Assembly (NCBI RefSeq): GCF_009389715.1
Contig: NW_024067786.1
Location: forward strand, 124,001-188,000
Direction of reading: 5' to 3'
DNA: 64,000 bases
Source of the DNA: Phoenix dactylifera
Lineage: Eukaryota > Streptophyta > Magnoliopsida > Arecales > Arecaceae
A program made the position numbers and the translations under genes. Positions within the stretch are counted from its first letter, which is position 1. Each line of letters opens with the position of its first letter. Under the pieces are notes generated by a model. It saw nothing but the letters and a program-made list of their open reading frames with translations. It ran no database searches and had not been told where the DNA came from. Shown one piece after another: positions 13,031-26,707 of the stretch.

Positions 13031-16000
13031 CAACAAACCCAGTTGAATTGAAGATATTCTGCTTGAGAGTATACCTTGTTAAGTTTTTTTTCTTTTTCTC
13101 TTACAGGTTAAATGCCATTTATATAACCATGAGATTATTGTCTTGACTATTGAAGACCAATTAGATTCTTCTATCAGAAAAATTGATGGGTATATTTTGC
13201 TTGGTGTTTTTTTATTTTATTGATTTCATTAAGATTCTACAGGTCGAGCTAAAATCTTGCATGTATCTATTATATATAAAGTCACGTTAGAATGGTTAAT
13301 ATTTTGGATAAATTTAACCAAATCCCACAATCCAGGAGTTACATGATTTTGACCTTTTTTTTCTGTTTTTTTTTTCTCCAAAAACAAACCTAGTGGAAGC
13401 ACCTCTATGGAGCTACTCAAAATGTGTTTGTTTTATAATTGTAAGCCTTACCTTCTCAAAGCCATACTTCCAAATGGCAGATCCTTAGGAATATCTTTTG
13501 GTAAATCGCATACCGGTACCATCTGAAGTAAAATATTTCAGACTTATACCTACCGCATTTCTATTTAAATTTTTTAATGTAAGGTAGGAAAAAGGACCAT
13601 ATTTACTGAACTTGGAGCAAGTAAGCCCATCAGTTAATCGACTTCCAACCTTAGATGGCATGAAGGATCCATGCTACCTAAATTGACACCTAAGTATAAC
13701 ATTCAACTAAAACTAAACTAAAAGGCATTCAACTCATGAGGTGATGCCACCATCTGTGTCCAAAATTTTAGATCTATGGTGGCATGTATAAAATAAGTTG
13801 GCAACCATCTTTAACAACTAATTGATTGCTTGACACTGATGTGCTGCCATCCTCCCCCCTCTTTTCAAATTACATACAAAGAAATCACACCATTCTTACC
13901 TTGGAAATAAAGTAATAAGCTTAACAACCTAAATGCATAGCTATATGAAGGAGACGTGAATCAATGATGAGACATTTGCTCGGTATTTTATATTTGGTGC
14001 CAAATCATTAAGGGAATTGGGCTAAATTTGAAGGACCGATTCTCATGAAACAAGGTGGTGATATTTAAATTGAATAGAACTTAAATATATCTTGGGTGGG
14101 GAAAAGTCAGTAAGAAAGAGACATGTTATTCTCTGAGCTTACAATATTCTGCCGAACTTATGGGAGTTCTTTTAGATGAAGAATTGAGTTTATATTGACT
14201 CGTTTGAATTTGCTATCAGAGGGATAGGGAAGTGGCGATGGGTAGGTAATTTAAATGAAAGAGGCATTTCAATTAAATTGTACTTTAGGAAATTCTTTTT
14301 GAGCAAAATTGTACTTCTGAAGATCATGTTCATTTTTCTATCTGTACCTCTATTTCTATGATGAACCATTACTTATAAAATAGTTTCTGTAAATAATACT
14401 TAAGTTCCAAATAGATGATAAGATCTTAAATTATCCTTATTTCATATGTTTTAATACTTGTTTGTTGCTTTAAATATAGTCTACTTCATAAGCCACTCCT
14501 TTACTTGTCACACATAAAGTGAGGATACACAATCAAAACTAGCAATTTTTTAGTAATAACCATTATGAAAAAAAAAGTTGAATAAAATTTATTTAGATTG
14601 AATTTTAACATTTCTACCAATAAGAAGCAGAGTCTGTCGGATTAATCATTCTGCATGATAATTGTTGTCATCTGCATGCATGGAATAAGGGAATGAGCTG
14701 AAGAGCCTATAAAAAAAAAATACAGAGAATTATCCTTCACTAGTTCGTGAAGGGTGTCCATGAAATTTCTATATGATCATCACTTTGCATTTAGGAAGGC
14801 AAATTCTTGATCTATATTTCTAATGTCATTCCAGATGTGGCAACTACATTTTGTCCATCAAGTTTACTTTCTTCGATTTTTTTTTTCTTATTCTTTTCTT
14901 CTTGCACATATAGAAAAGCCCCAAAAGAGTGAGATTTTTCTAGCAGGAAAGAAAGGAAACTGATTGGAAGGTGATGCCATTCAACCTAGCTGTGAGAAAA
15001 TCTGACACCAAAATGAGTATGCAAGAAATTTTCTTACTTGATCTTTTGATTTTTTAATCACTTTTAAAGATATCCTAAATTTAGCATCACCATAATGGGG
15101 AAAAAAATCTAGATATATGAAATGAAACCCAATACTGAGTGATGTTATATGAAATAAATTTGAATTAATCTTTATGGCTTATAAAAGATCATGCATTCGA
15201 ATTATGCCGAGATGATCTAGGACTTCAAAAGAGAGGGCAATCTACCAAACCTCGATAAGAGCGGATCTCAACCAAGTTGTAGGAAAATCAGCAAGAAACT
15301 CTACTTGTGCAATGCAGATCATTCATGCAATGTCACATGCAAGACAAAACCATGCATAATGAGAATCACTAGAGAACTTGATGTTTGATATTATAGGCTT
15401 TAAATCCAATATTTAAGGTTCACATTCCTATAAAAATGTACATTAACAAGGGAAGAGACATGAATATTAACGAATTGCTAGATGACAATGCAGACTATGC
15501 AATATGACTATGTAACATTGAATTGTAGCCCCTCCTTAGAGGAAGTTTGGCAATATTTAGTAGCACTTGGTAGTGAAAGACCACCCAAAGCCATTGAATA
15601 TTTTTACAAAGACATGTGATTAATTTATTTTCAACTTGAATTTACATACTTTTATACTATTTTTTTCAAAATAAAGTAGAAATAAGTCTTAATTCTTATT
15701 AACTCTTGGAATAAGGAAGGAATAGTTATTCTGGTGATATCTGCTTGCTCCTCAAAATAATCATTCCAAAGGTGAGTAGGAATAACTTTCTGCCTAGAGT
15801 AAAGCCCTCTTTTATTCCGACCTCTTTTTACAAGCAAAAGTATACTCACCTGAATGTTATGCTAGAGATTAATAAAAAAAATGGCTAGACAAAAACAAAA
15901 AAATAATTTATAAATTGATAACTGATCTCTCCATTGATTGGACTATAACTTTTAATCCCTATGGACTGGGACTTTAATACCGACCCCAAGTTACAAAGTT

Positions 16001-17870
16001 TCTTTTATACTTGGTCCCTAATAGTTGTATACACTTATACCCCACTATGTACAAAGTTATAGATAATTGTGCACACACGAATGTAAATATATGCATGGAT
16101 AATTAAACTATGTACAAGAATTAGCATAAGAACGTGCAATATAAGTATTTGCAAATTTTTTATAAGTGTGTGCAAAACTAAAATTAAATGTTAATAGTCA
16201 AAGGACTATGTGTTAGAGTCCATTAAAGAAAGGATAGGATGTTAAGTTCCCCAAAAAAAAAATTTATGGAAAACCATTTCAAGAGGAATGAATGTCCTTC
16301 TTCGACTTTTTTGCGCAAAGATGTAGTTCAGAGTTAACGATAAGCTAATGGCTCTAGAATCATAAAGGATATAGGGCTAACAATATGATGAACTTCCAAA
16401 TATTTGAACTGTAAAATGACATGGAAAGATACATGGAGACCAAAATCTCAAGATTTCATTATGCTTTCATAATTGCTATTTTAGTCAAACTTGCTTATTT
16501 CTGAAATAGTTATTGCAAAGAGGGCTAAAATAAAGCCGTATATTCTTTCTTCCTGTTTTTCATATCTTCTTTCCCGTTTTTCATATGGACAAAAATACTC
16601 TCAACCCTAAAGTCATTCCGTTCTAGAATAAAAAGGAAATAAATGTTCCCTTTCCACTTTTCTCATTCCTTAGCATGGATGCATCTATTGTTAGATTTGG
16701 TGGATGGGAGATTTACTTGAATTACTAAATTTGGCACCAAGTAAATTTAAGGCTTTGTCTCCTTTTCTCTTTGTTGTTAAGGATATTTTAATTATTTCAT
16801 TGATCTATTAACAAAAAAGATTTAAGAAATTGCAGTCTTCACTAGGGCAAAAAGAAAGGAGAATATAAATGCTATATTTCATTTACCTTGAATGGCGGAT
16901 ATCACAACTCACCTCCAATAAATCCAATTACACACTCCTTGCATGGCTCATAAACTAGAGCTGAAACTGCGAAAAACCCTATAGTGACACTTTTGCAAAT
17001 ATCTAACTTGCCATTTGACATCATTTATTTGGGATAGGTAGAATATCTTAGTGGGAGTTCGCATGGGAAATAATAGGATAGACACATTAGAAAGAAATGC
17101 ACCATATCATCTCATGCCCACATCAACACAGTTTTAGAATACAACCTTCTATGCTTGAGTTCATCAAACCATGTCAAGTTCCATATTCTGATACTTAGCT
17201 GAGCCCTATCAAAGCTGGAAAAAAGAGAAAAAAAAGATCCTACTAGTAGCTTATTTAGAAGAAGCAATATAGAATGTCTTCCGAATTCTATTCTCACCAT
17301 ACAAATATACCATTAAATCATAGTTACCACCTTAAAATAACAAAAAAAGCTGTCTCAAAAAAATCAAAACAAAAGAAAGAGATTAAGTGCTCGCAATTGT
17401 TGGGCACCATGCTTATGCAGCAACAATCTAGAGTTTCTACAACCCTTTTGTGAAACTTTGGAACCAATAGTGGGTGGACAATGGAGGGCTACCATGGAGC
17501 CAACAGACACCATTTAAATTAGTTAAACTCCTAAAAAAACTCTCTTTTAGATACTATTGGTTAAACTCAGGGCTGTCATGAAGCCAACAAATTCTCCAGT
17601 CAAATTAGTTAAAAGAACGCATCCTAAGGAGATCAAAACAATCTCATTAACCCACCTTATAAGGGGCATACAGAAAAAAAAAATAAATGGAAAAGGAGAG
17701 CCAAATTAACACTAACGGTCAAGAAGAGTCTAGCACTAAAAATAGCTCTAACACCCCGTGTTCTTGTATTCCAGGTCGATCCTCGATATTTTCTTTTATT
17801 ACAATTAGCGCCCTCCACCGAACCAGAAACGGCTTCCGTCCCGAGCCAAGAGGCTCGGAGGGGGTCTCCG
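13031..17870. other. AT-rich intergenic region upstream of the kinesin gene
   Basis: Nothing that I can name. Short frames only, poly-A and poly-T runs, and no clear terminal repeats. The part near 13.5 kb has ATACCGGTACC-like words resembling the dispersed repeat style noted elsewhere. Confidence 0.5.
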
Positions 17871-17879
17871 TTGGCTTCC

Positions 17880-18339
17880 TTTTCTTTTGGGCATCATAGG
17901 AGAGGGAGGACGAAAGCTCTCTCCTTCCGCCCCTTCGTCTCCTCCCCTTTTTCTTCTCCACCTCCCACCCTCCACGGCGGGGGAGTGACCTCAAGAGAGC
18001 CACCCCTCCACCCCCGTGCTTCCAAAATCAAACCTTTCCCTCCCCCTTCCCCGGTTTTCTTGGGTTTTTTCCGGCGTTTTCTTGGGGACAGGAATGGTGA
18101 GGAATTCGTGAGTTTGGGGTGATCGAGTCTGGTGGCTCTGTTTTGTGATCGGGTCCGTTTTTAGTGTTCCTTTCTCTCCAAAATCGTATCTTTCCGCTTG
18201 TTTACCCCTTCTTTTGTGTTTTTTTGGCGTGTTTCTTGGGTCTAGAATGATTGGGGAATGGTGAATTTGGTGTGATTTGGGTAAGGGTGCCTGTTCTTTG
18301 ATTGGGGTTTCTTTTTCAGTGGATTTTTGAGGGGAGGGG
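17880..18339 (+). promoter_or_regulatory. promoter-proximal and 5' leader region of the kinesin-14 gene
   Basis: Base composition changes here from AT-rich to CT- and GC-rich, ending at the ATG at 18340. This is typical of a plant gene leader. Open frames on the minus strand through this block, and one on the plus strand, carry no recognisable domain and look like by-products of the base composition. The transcription start cannot be placed from sequence alone. Confidence 0.4.
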
Positions 18340-21300
18340 ATGGCGTCGGAGGGGATTCTTTCGATATCGGTGGCTTCGGTGGTGGAGGATGTGCTGAAGC
18401 AGCATGGGTCGAGGCTGAGTGACATCGATTTGGCTTCGAGGAAGGCAGAGGAAGCAGGTGGGTTTATTTCCATATCTTTTTTTTCGACTATTGGAAAAAA
18501 AGGTAGTTTTTGATGATCTTGTCAATTTCTTCTACAATGCTCTATTTTGTTGTAAAATTTGTTATGTATTTATGCTGATTTATGGCTTTTTCTTGACCAA
18601 GATTTTGAATTTTTCCTCTGTAAAAAAAAACAATTACAGTGAAATAATTTTGCAAGCTCACTTGGTTATTTAATAAAATAATCTGTAGACTTGATGTTCT
18701 TTAATTTAATCCTCGAAGTAATTCTGTTGATTTTTTTAACAAATTCCAAGGAAGCATTGATGAAGAATAACGGAATAAAATTCTTTGGTTTTAACTTGTA
18801 ATGGCAGCGACGAGAAGGTATGAGGCAGCCGGTTGGCTGAGGAAGATGGTTGGGGTCATTGGTGGTGCTAAAGATTTGCCGGAAGAGCCTTCTGAGGAGG
18901 AATTCAGGATTGGCTTGAGAAATGGGATAATTCTTTGCAATGCGCTCAACAAGGTTCAACCTGGTGCAGTGCCAAAGGTTGGTTCCAACTTCCAAGGACA
19001 GGGGCATAATAGATTATTGCTATACTTCTTTTTCTACCTTTTATTTGATTCTTCTCATTGTTTCCTGATGATATGATTTGTATCCCTTAATGATTAGTAT
19101 ACTTCTTTTTTACCCTTTTATTTGATTTTTCTAGTTGCTTCTTAATGATCTCATTTGTATCTCTTAATGATTATTGTGTTCAGGTGGTAGAAGCTCCTGC
19201 AGATTTTGCTGTGCTCCCAGATGGAGCAGCTTTGTCAGCATATCAGTACTTTGAAAACTTGAGGAACTTCCTTTGTGCACTCGAAGAGATGGGTCTCCCC
19301 ACATTCGAGGCATCTGATCTAGAGAAGGTGGGCTTTCTAATTTTTAAGCTAATCAGTAGCATTTGTTCTCCTTCTGTTTAAATTATGAACTTCAAAACAG
19401 TGATACGCTTCTGTTGTTCCAATACAAAAATCTTGATAAGTGACCTTTTTATTTTCTCATCTCAGTCAATGGTATTGCATTCTTTAATATTGGTTAGCAG
19501 TTCCCATTTATTCTTAAACTGCATGATAATAGGAACTTCTTTTTTATACAGATATCCACCTAACTTCGCTCTTGAAAATGGGAAAAAAAAATATGCCTGC
19601 TTTATTCTATTTTATTTTGTTGGCCTCCAAACAAGATCTTCATGTTTTCCTTTATTCTCTGGATGGAATTACAGGGAGGTAAGGGCTCAAGGGTTGTCAA
19701 CAGTGTCCTAGCTCTTAAGTCCTACCACGAATGCAAACAAACAGGCAGAAATTATTCCTGGAAATATGGTGGAATATTGAAACCTGCCAGCTCAGGGAAA
19801 TATTTCGTAAGGAAAAACTCAGAACCTTTCATGAATTCCTTGTCTAGGACCCTATCAGGTGACAAATTCCAGGATGGCTTATCACTGGAGCAGAACTTAA
19901 GTGTTGACTTTTCAATAGAATCCTCTGAAATGGTTGGTAAACTGAATCTTTCTGGATTTATTGCACTAATTTGTTCATACCCAGCTCAGCTAAGCAATGT
20001 CTGGTGGTTCCACAGACAACTTCGCATTCGCTGAATATGCTTGTCCGTACAATTTTATCAGATAAGAAGCCTGAAGAAGTTCCATCTGTAAGGATATGCT
20101 TGTCATGTTATTTGGTTGAACTTATCAGTGGATGCGAAGGAAACAACATACCTTTGCACTTTTTTGATGAAAAACTATTTATCTCTTTTGTAGGTTGTGG
20201 AATCGATGTTAGGTAAAGTCATGAAAGAATTTGAACGCCGTATTGCAAGCCAAAATGAGATGGTAGGCTCTTAATTGCATTTTTGTGTTATTTATTTGTA
20301 ATTCAATTTGAGAGCATGTTTTTATACTTTTTGACAATTTGAGCTCCATTGATAACCACATTTACCTATACTGATCCTGCTAACTTGACAGGTGAAAACA
20401 ACTATGAGGGATCTGGCAGATGGTAATATATCCAATGGTTGCCTCTCCAAACCGGATGTTTGGACAGAGGACTCATCTGCTTCTGATGAAACAAAGGTAC
20501 TTTTTGGATCTTTACTTCAAGAAATACATCAGCTTGATGCTTAATTATGGAAATTATAATTGGATCTGATGCAATTAATCGTAGGCTTGGACTGCTGACA
20601 AGACTGATAACAATAATTCCTTCTCTGAACCGAATGTTTTAACGGAGGTCTCTTCTATTTCTAATGAAACAAAGGTACGGTCTGGATCTGTGCTCCGCAA
20701 AGCTTGAATATGCGAAGTAGTAATTCAATTTCAAGCTTGTCTTGAATATTTTCAGTAGTGTAGAGTGCCTTCTGGAATAATTTTTCATCATATGTTAGAT
20801 ATCAATGTGGCTGTTGACAGCTATATATCTAGATGAATTTGGATGTAATTTAAATATTTAGTTATTTTATTGTGTATTACATGGAGAAGGCAAAGAACAT
20901 TCATGTGAGCTCGAAAGATGAAGATGCTCTAAATGGGAGGGTCCTAAAGCAACACAAGATCATTTATCGACAACAAAGAGAGATTCAGGTATAATCTGCT
21001 GCAATATTGTTCTCTTGAAGACAGCTTTGATGATTAGATCTTTTTATCTATATTGATACTTGACAATGCTCTCTACAGGAACTGAAACATACTCTTCACA
21101 GGACTAAAGATGGTATAAAGTTCATGAAATCACAGTACTCTGAAGAGTTTAGCAATCTTGGTAATATTGGGCATGATGTTCATGTCTTTATTGGTCGTTG
21201 GATTTTGTTGAACCTAGTCTCATGGCTATTTTTCTTTTCATAATAGGCAAGCATTTGCAGATCCTTGCTCATGCTGCTTCAGGTTATCATAAAGTTCTTG

Positions 21301-24300
21301 AGGAAAATAGAAAGTTATACAATCAAGTACAAGATCTTAAAGGTGACATTGCCAGCATCTTAACTATCATATTTTCTTTATAAAACATTGTATTGCTATA
21401 CTCAATTTATTTTATTCTTTATTAGGAAATATTAGGGTCTACTGCCGTGTGAGACCTTTCCTTCCTGGACAATTTAGTAGCATGAGCGCAGTCAGTCATA
21501 TTGATGATGGAAATATTACAGTCATCACCCCTGCAAAGTACTGCAAAGAAGGGCATAAATCTTTTACCTTCAACAAAGTCTTTGGCCCAACTGCAACTCA
21601 AGGTTTTTGAACTCATGTTTGTTTCTAGTTAGACATGCCGTATTATATTCCTCAACTACTGAGCACTCTTCTTCAATCAATGCAGAAGAGGTCTTTTCAG
21701 ATACCCAACCTCTTATTCGTTCAGTTCTTGATGGTTACAATGTCTGTATTTTTGCATATGGCCAAACTGGATCAGGAAAAACTTATACAATGGTGAGGAT
21801 TGATAAAACCCTTACCCTGAGCATTAAAAGTACATGAAACTTTGAGCGTAAAAATGGATATTGGTTGATTTAATTTAATTCTGTCATGCAGAGTGGACCT
21901 AAAGAACTTACTGAGGAAGGTCTTGGTGTAAATTATAGGGCATTAAATGATCTATTTCATATCTCAGAACAGAGAAAGGACACATTTTGTTATGAAATTG
22001 CTGTTCAGATGATTGAGATATATAACGAACAAGTGAGAGATCTCCTTGCAAATGATGGTGGTAACAGAAGATATCCTTTTGAACTATCTTTTCTTTTTAA
22101 TATGTAAATGCATTTATATATATTGTTTTTTCTTAAAATAGTGTCGTGTCATATCATTTACATAATTGTAAATGCTTTAGTAAATATGAGCTTCCTTTGC
22201 CGGTGCTATTCAGTCACATCCTTTCTCCACAATTTTCATACATGCTGGATTTCCTTTACATTTAAATACATTAGAAATTCGTAACAGCTCACAAAAAGGA
22301 CTTAATGTACCTGATGCAAACTTGATCCCTGTTGTATCAACTTCGGATGTTATCGAATTGATGAACCTTGGTCAAAAGAATCGGGCAGTATCTTCAACAG
22401 CCATGAATGACCGTAGCAGTCGCTCTCATAGGTTTGAATTTGAGTTAAATTTTCTTGTTCAAATAGCAATTAGATGTGATCACTCTTTCTTATGCACTAT
22501 TGATGGATTCATTTGCAGTTGCCTAACCATTCATGTTCAAGCAAAAGACTTGACATCTGGGAATGTCCTTCGAGGATGCATGCATCTAGTTGATTTGGCA
22601 GGGAGTGAAAGAGTAGACAAGTCTGAGGTCAAAGGAGACAGGCTGAAGGAGGCACAACATATAAACAAATCTCTTTCAGCATTAGGAGACGTAATATCTG
22701 CCCTTGCACAAAAGAACACGCATATACCTTATAGGAATAGTAAACTCACACAATTACTCCAAGACTCTCTTGGTAAGACATGATATTTTAGACTTTATCA
22801 GACAAACTTATCTTATTGCTATCGTGATAGCATTAAATGTTCAGCTTTTACTATTCAGGTGGGCAAGCCAAAACGCTGATGTTTGTCCACATAAGCCCTG
22901 AGATGGATGCCATTGGTGAGACCTTAAGCACTCTCAAATTTGCCGAGCGGGTTGCCACTGTTGAGCTAGGTGCTGCCAAGAAGAACAAAGATAATGGAGA
23001 AGTCAAAGAGCTCAGAGAGCAGGTTTTACCTTCATTGCATTTCTTCAGCTGCATCAGTTGATACACCCTGCACATTATTTATTTACACCGCTTTGTAGCT
23101 TTTCTTAATAATATGTTCTCCCCCCTTAATTTCAGATAGCTAGTCTTAAGGCAGCATTAGCTAGGAGAGAAGGAGAAACTCACATAAGAAGTACAATGTC
23201 CAGCCCTGATATATACAGGATGAAGTCTGGTGCAATCTCCCCATCATATCCGAGCTTCAGGCAGCCAATGGAGGATGTTGGAAACATAGAGGTAATTACA
23301 CTCTTACTAACCCTTTCTCTGTGATTTGGAGTTGGTAATTTCTGCATAATTAGCAGATGATAAATTGTCTATGACTGCATTTTGTGTTAATTGCAATGCA
23401 TGGTGGATGACCAGTATTCAGTCAGAATGGAATGCTTAATGTTAATCTTTGTGTGCTTAACATTGCATTGATGCCATCAGTAGAGGACAAGCTACAAGAT
23501 GAAAAGGAAAAATCATGATATAGAATTGACTTGACAAGCTTTTAAATATACAATGCATCTGCAATTTTTTTTTATAGAACACAAGCCAATAATAAATCTT
23601 CTATATAGAAATGGATTTTGGTTATGGATATTTGTAGAGAAAATTTCCTTTATATCTCCATTCCGAGAGTTGAACATGTAACCATTCTCCCTGGCCTTTT
23701 AGGATCTTGGTCTAAAATCTGTGGAGGTTACTACTATTTCTCCTGGCTAGAAAGTGGATGTCCGCTTACTGTAATCATTTTTACAAAGGTTATGAGCCTC
23801 ATAGAAACTTCCTTATCTTGGCAATTGTTTCTGATCCTACAAATTGTAGATATTTGTATACACATGAATACTAGCAGTTAAATGATAGTATCATCAGTCA
23901 GCTTAATAATTTGTGAAGAAGGTTGATTAGTTACTGCTGACAATTCCTATTGTGCATATTATCTAGCTTATCGTTCACTTGCAAATAGGTAGCAGTAAGT
24001 AGATAACTTTCTGATGAAGTTTTTCCAAATGGTTTGAGTGTAGAATATGTAATCTTTTCAGTAATTCATCAGTGCTTTTGAATGTAGACAACTTCCTGAT
24101 TCCTGTTTATTTCCTTCTAAATATCGTCGTTGCTTTTATTGGTGTTCATGAAATTTAATATATAACCAGCTGTTGAGCTTGATGGTGGAAATTTTGCTGT
24201 ATGACAGTGTCAATATTCAGTCTGATTGGTATTCCTGCTTCTTCTCATATTCTTTTTGTTTGCTTTTGTCTGTATCTGAGTTAGGTCCAGAGTAATTCTG

Positions 24301-26707
24301 CACTGATGCAAAAGGGGGCAAACTATGATATCCGAGAGTTACTGATGGAAACCAATCCTTCTCCATGGCCGGAGAGCTGTGCTGGACTCCAGAAAACAGA
24401 TGACAAAGAAACAAGTTCTGGAGAATGGGTTGACAAGGTCATTATTAACAAGCATGAAGCTGTCGCTCGAGATGAAGATTCGCTAAGAGATTGGGAAGGA
24501 GATGGCACACAACTCCCTGCTTATTTTTATCAAAGATATATTCCTGATGTAAGAGTTTACAGGGATCAGCCTAGAAACCGGGCCGAGTCTGTAGCGACCG
24601 ATGATTCGGATGATCTGGATTTGGCAACCAGTGATTCTTCAGAACCAGATATGTCATGGCAGTTCAATCTTCCAAAACCTAGTGCTGCAATCAATGTGGT
24701 AGAATCAAGGATTAAGAAGCCTCAAACAAAGACAATAAAGAGCCCAGATGTCAGGTAATCTATTTGTGATAAAATTACTGCCCTAATACATCCAAAATGA
24801 CTAGATATAAGATAGAATCTGATTTCTAATCTGAAATTGAGCATGTTCCTAACATATTGCTGTTATTGGCATGACTGAATCATTCCGAAGCAGCAGGATA
24901 TAGTTTAATCTAATTCTAATGATTTTGGCTTGTACTTCATCATAGTATGGGAAGAACCTCTTCTAAAGATATAGAGCTTCCTACAAATTGCTTATTTCTT
25001 TTTTTGAATGAATAAAAATTTCTCATTTCATGTAACAGATATTTCTGCTTGTTAGGGACTCTTCTGGTTTAATCTGTTGATCTACCTCTAATAATGCAAT
25101 AATGCAGATTAATATAACCTATTAATTAACCATACATTATTATCAATGGCTGCACTAGGGGACCTTGCCAGCATTCATAAATACATAATTAGGACTTCCA
25201 TACATTTTTGGTTTAGATCTTCATTCCATCTTTTGATGCATTTACATAAATTTGAGCCACTTATTGGATTCTTCTCAGATCTTTATTCTATTGTGTGCCA
25301 TCTCAGTTAGTTCTCTGATGCTCTAGATCCTCCACCATTGCTATTATGTTTCCTTTGCGTACTCAACTCATTCTTCCTAGCTTTTTTACCACATCATCCT
25401 CAAACAAGAGTTCTAGACCAGCACATTTTAAAAAATCAGATCAATCCATGTATCCAAGATTCGTTGAACCGATATAGGGACTCATATTGGGCAATGACCA
25501 GAATGGTATGGTTTGGGTATGTACCGTACTACTCCGGAGCGAACTTTTTTTTTTTTAAAAATTTTTGAATTGATCTTGGCAAATGATTTGCCGACTTCAT
25601 CGTAGCAAGTCAGCAAACCATTTGCCGACTTCAATAGAAACATGGCAACAAAATAAACAGGTCCCACGTTTCGAAATAGGGAGGGCTTCTAAACCCTCTC
25701 TCTCCTCTTTCTGAGCTGCCTCTCTCCCTCTTTCTCGGCCACTCTCTCTTTCCCTACCCCCTCCCTCTCCCTCTCTCTCCTTCCCTTCTCCTCTCTCCTT
25801 CTCTATCTCTACTTCCCTTGCTTGATTTCTCGAACTGAGGTGCGAAACCATGCCGATTCGCCCTCGGTATGGTTCAATATCTTCCGAATAGGGCGGTTTA
25901 GGGTGGTACAACGAACGCTGCATGTATCTAAATCTCAAGACTATATTTAGTGGTACAACCTAAAATATTGTCTCAACTTCGCTCTTCTTTATTGGCAACT
26001 CATCATTAAGATAAAATACATATGGTATCATGTAGTTTCTCAGTATAATCTTAACTAATATACTATTTTCTTTTCTAATCTACTAGGTTTAAACTATTTG
26101 ATATCACTTCGAAATTCATTTCACACTGGTTAGGCTTCCCATTTTTGCATCTTAACCACAACTTTATCTCTCGAATAGGGCGGTTCAGGGTGGTACAACG
26201 AACGCTGCATGTATCTAAATCTCAAGACTATATTTAGTGGTACAGCCTAAAATATTGTCTCAACTTCGCTCTTCTTTATTGGCAACTCATCATTGAGATA
26301 AAATACGTATGGTATCATGTAGTTTCTCAGTATAATCTTAACTAATATGCTATTTTCTTTTCTAATCTACTAGGTTTAAACTATTTGATATCCCTTCGAA
26401 ATTCATTTCACACTGGTTAGGCTTCCCATTTTTGCATCTTAACCACAACTTTATTTCTTAATTAATCAATTGATTTATTAATTCTGTTTGCACAATTAAC
26501 TTGGAACTACAATATTCTATTGTTCTAATGATTTTCTTTCCTCATCCATGCACCAGGACTTCCCTCATCCCATCTTCGTCGCGGAAAGTGTCCAATGGAG
26601 CTGGCCGAACAACCAGCCGGCCAGGGAGGAATCCCGTTTCCGGTGGCATCGGTGGAAAGCGGTCAGTTAGTGGAAAGGTAGGAAGCGGAAAGCAAAGTTT
26701 ACATTAG
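18340..26707 (+). CDS. KIN14: kinesin-14 motor protein with N-terminal calponin-homology domain
   Basis: Twenty exons: 18340-18457, 18808-18977, 19184-19327, 19675-19932, 20016-20087, 20194-20262, 20392-20496, 20585-20674, 20887-20988, 21079-21160, 21247-21342, 21426-21602, 21686-21792, 21892-22070, 22270-22431, 22519-22772, 22859-23022, 23136-23291, 24285-24754, 26557-26707. Phases agree throughout, giving about 1041 aa, usual for the family. A calponin-homology domain lies at about 41-165 ([28 protein letters not shown]). A short stalk precedes the kinesin-14 neck ([20 protein letters not shown]) and the motor core at about 436-770: P-loop GQTGSGKT at 520-527, switch I NDRSSRSH, switch [11 protein letters not shown] basic, Ser/Gly-rich tail closes the protein. 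Kinesin-14s are minus-end-directed microtubule motors; CH-bearing members (KCH) also bind actin in plants. One intron is AT-AC (see separate entry), and exons 7 and 8 are partly duplicated. The exon 9 acceptor could be 3 nt later. Confidence 0.93.
22071..22269 (+). other. AT-AC (U12-type) intron of the kinesin-14 gene
   Basis: The exon ends GGTAACAGAAG and the intron starts ATATCCTTTT, the U12 donor consensus. It ends TTCCTTTACATTTAAATAC: the branch-site match TTCCTTTAC (consensus TTCCTTAAC) has its A at 22258, 11 nt before the final C. Removing 22071-22269 joins codons as AG+A and reads [19 protein letters not shown], the segment expected in kinesin-14 motors. No GT-AG choice I tried restores this. 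Confidence 0.9.
25480..25960 (+). repeat. CT-rich tract and GGTAC-style dispersed repeat in the last kinesin intron
   Basis: It contains GAACCGATATAGGG and GGTATGTACCGTACTAC. Next come two copies of ATTTGCCGACTTCA (around 25587 and 25622), then a long imperfect CT microsatellite. The GGTATG/GTACCG words recur near 6.8, 30.1 and 57.1 kb, which suggests a dispersed family. Its exact ends are not clear. Confidence 0.4.
25885..26458 (+). repeat. tandem duplication of a 287-bp unit in the last kinesin intron
   Basis: Copy 1 runs from 25885 to 26171 and copy 2 from 26172 to about 26458. By eye they differ at only about six positions in the shared part, so the duplication is recent. The unit starts near CGAATAGGGCGGTT and contains no coding sequence. 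It lies within the 1.8 kb intron 24755-26556, just after a CT-rich tract (about 25690-25830). Confidence 0.9.

Noticed and set aside
17991-18473. 160-codon minus-strand frame over the kinesin leader and first exon
   Set aside because: It is low-complexity Ser/Pro/Lys sequence antisense to a well-supported first exon, with no family features.
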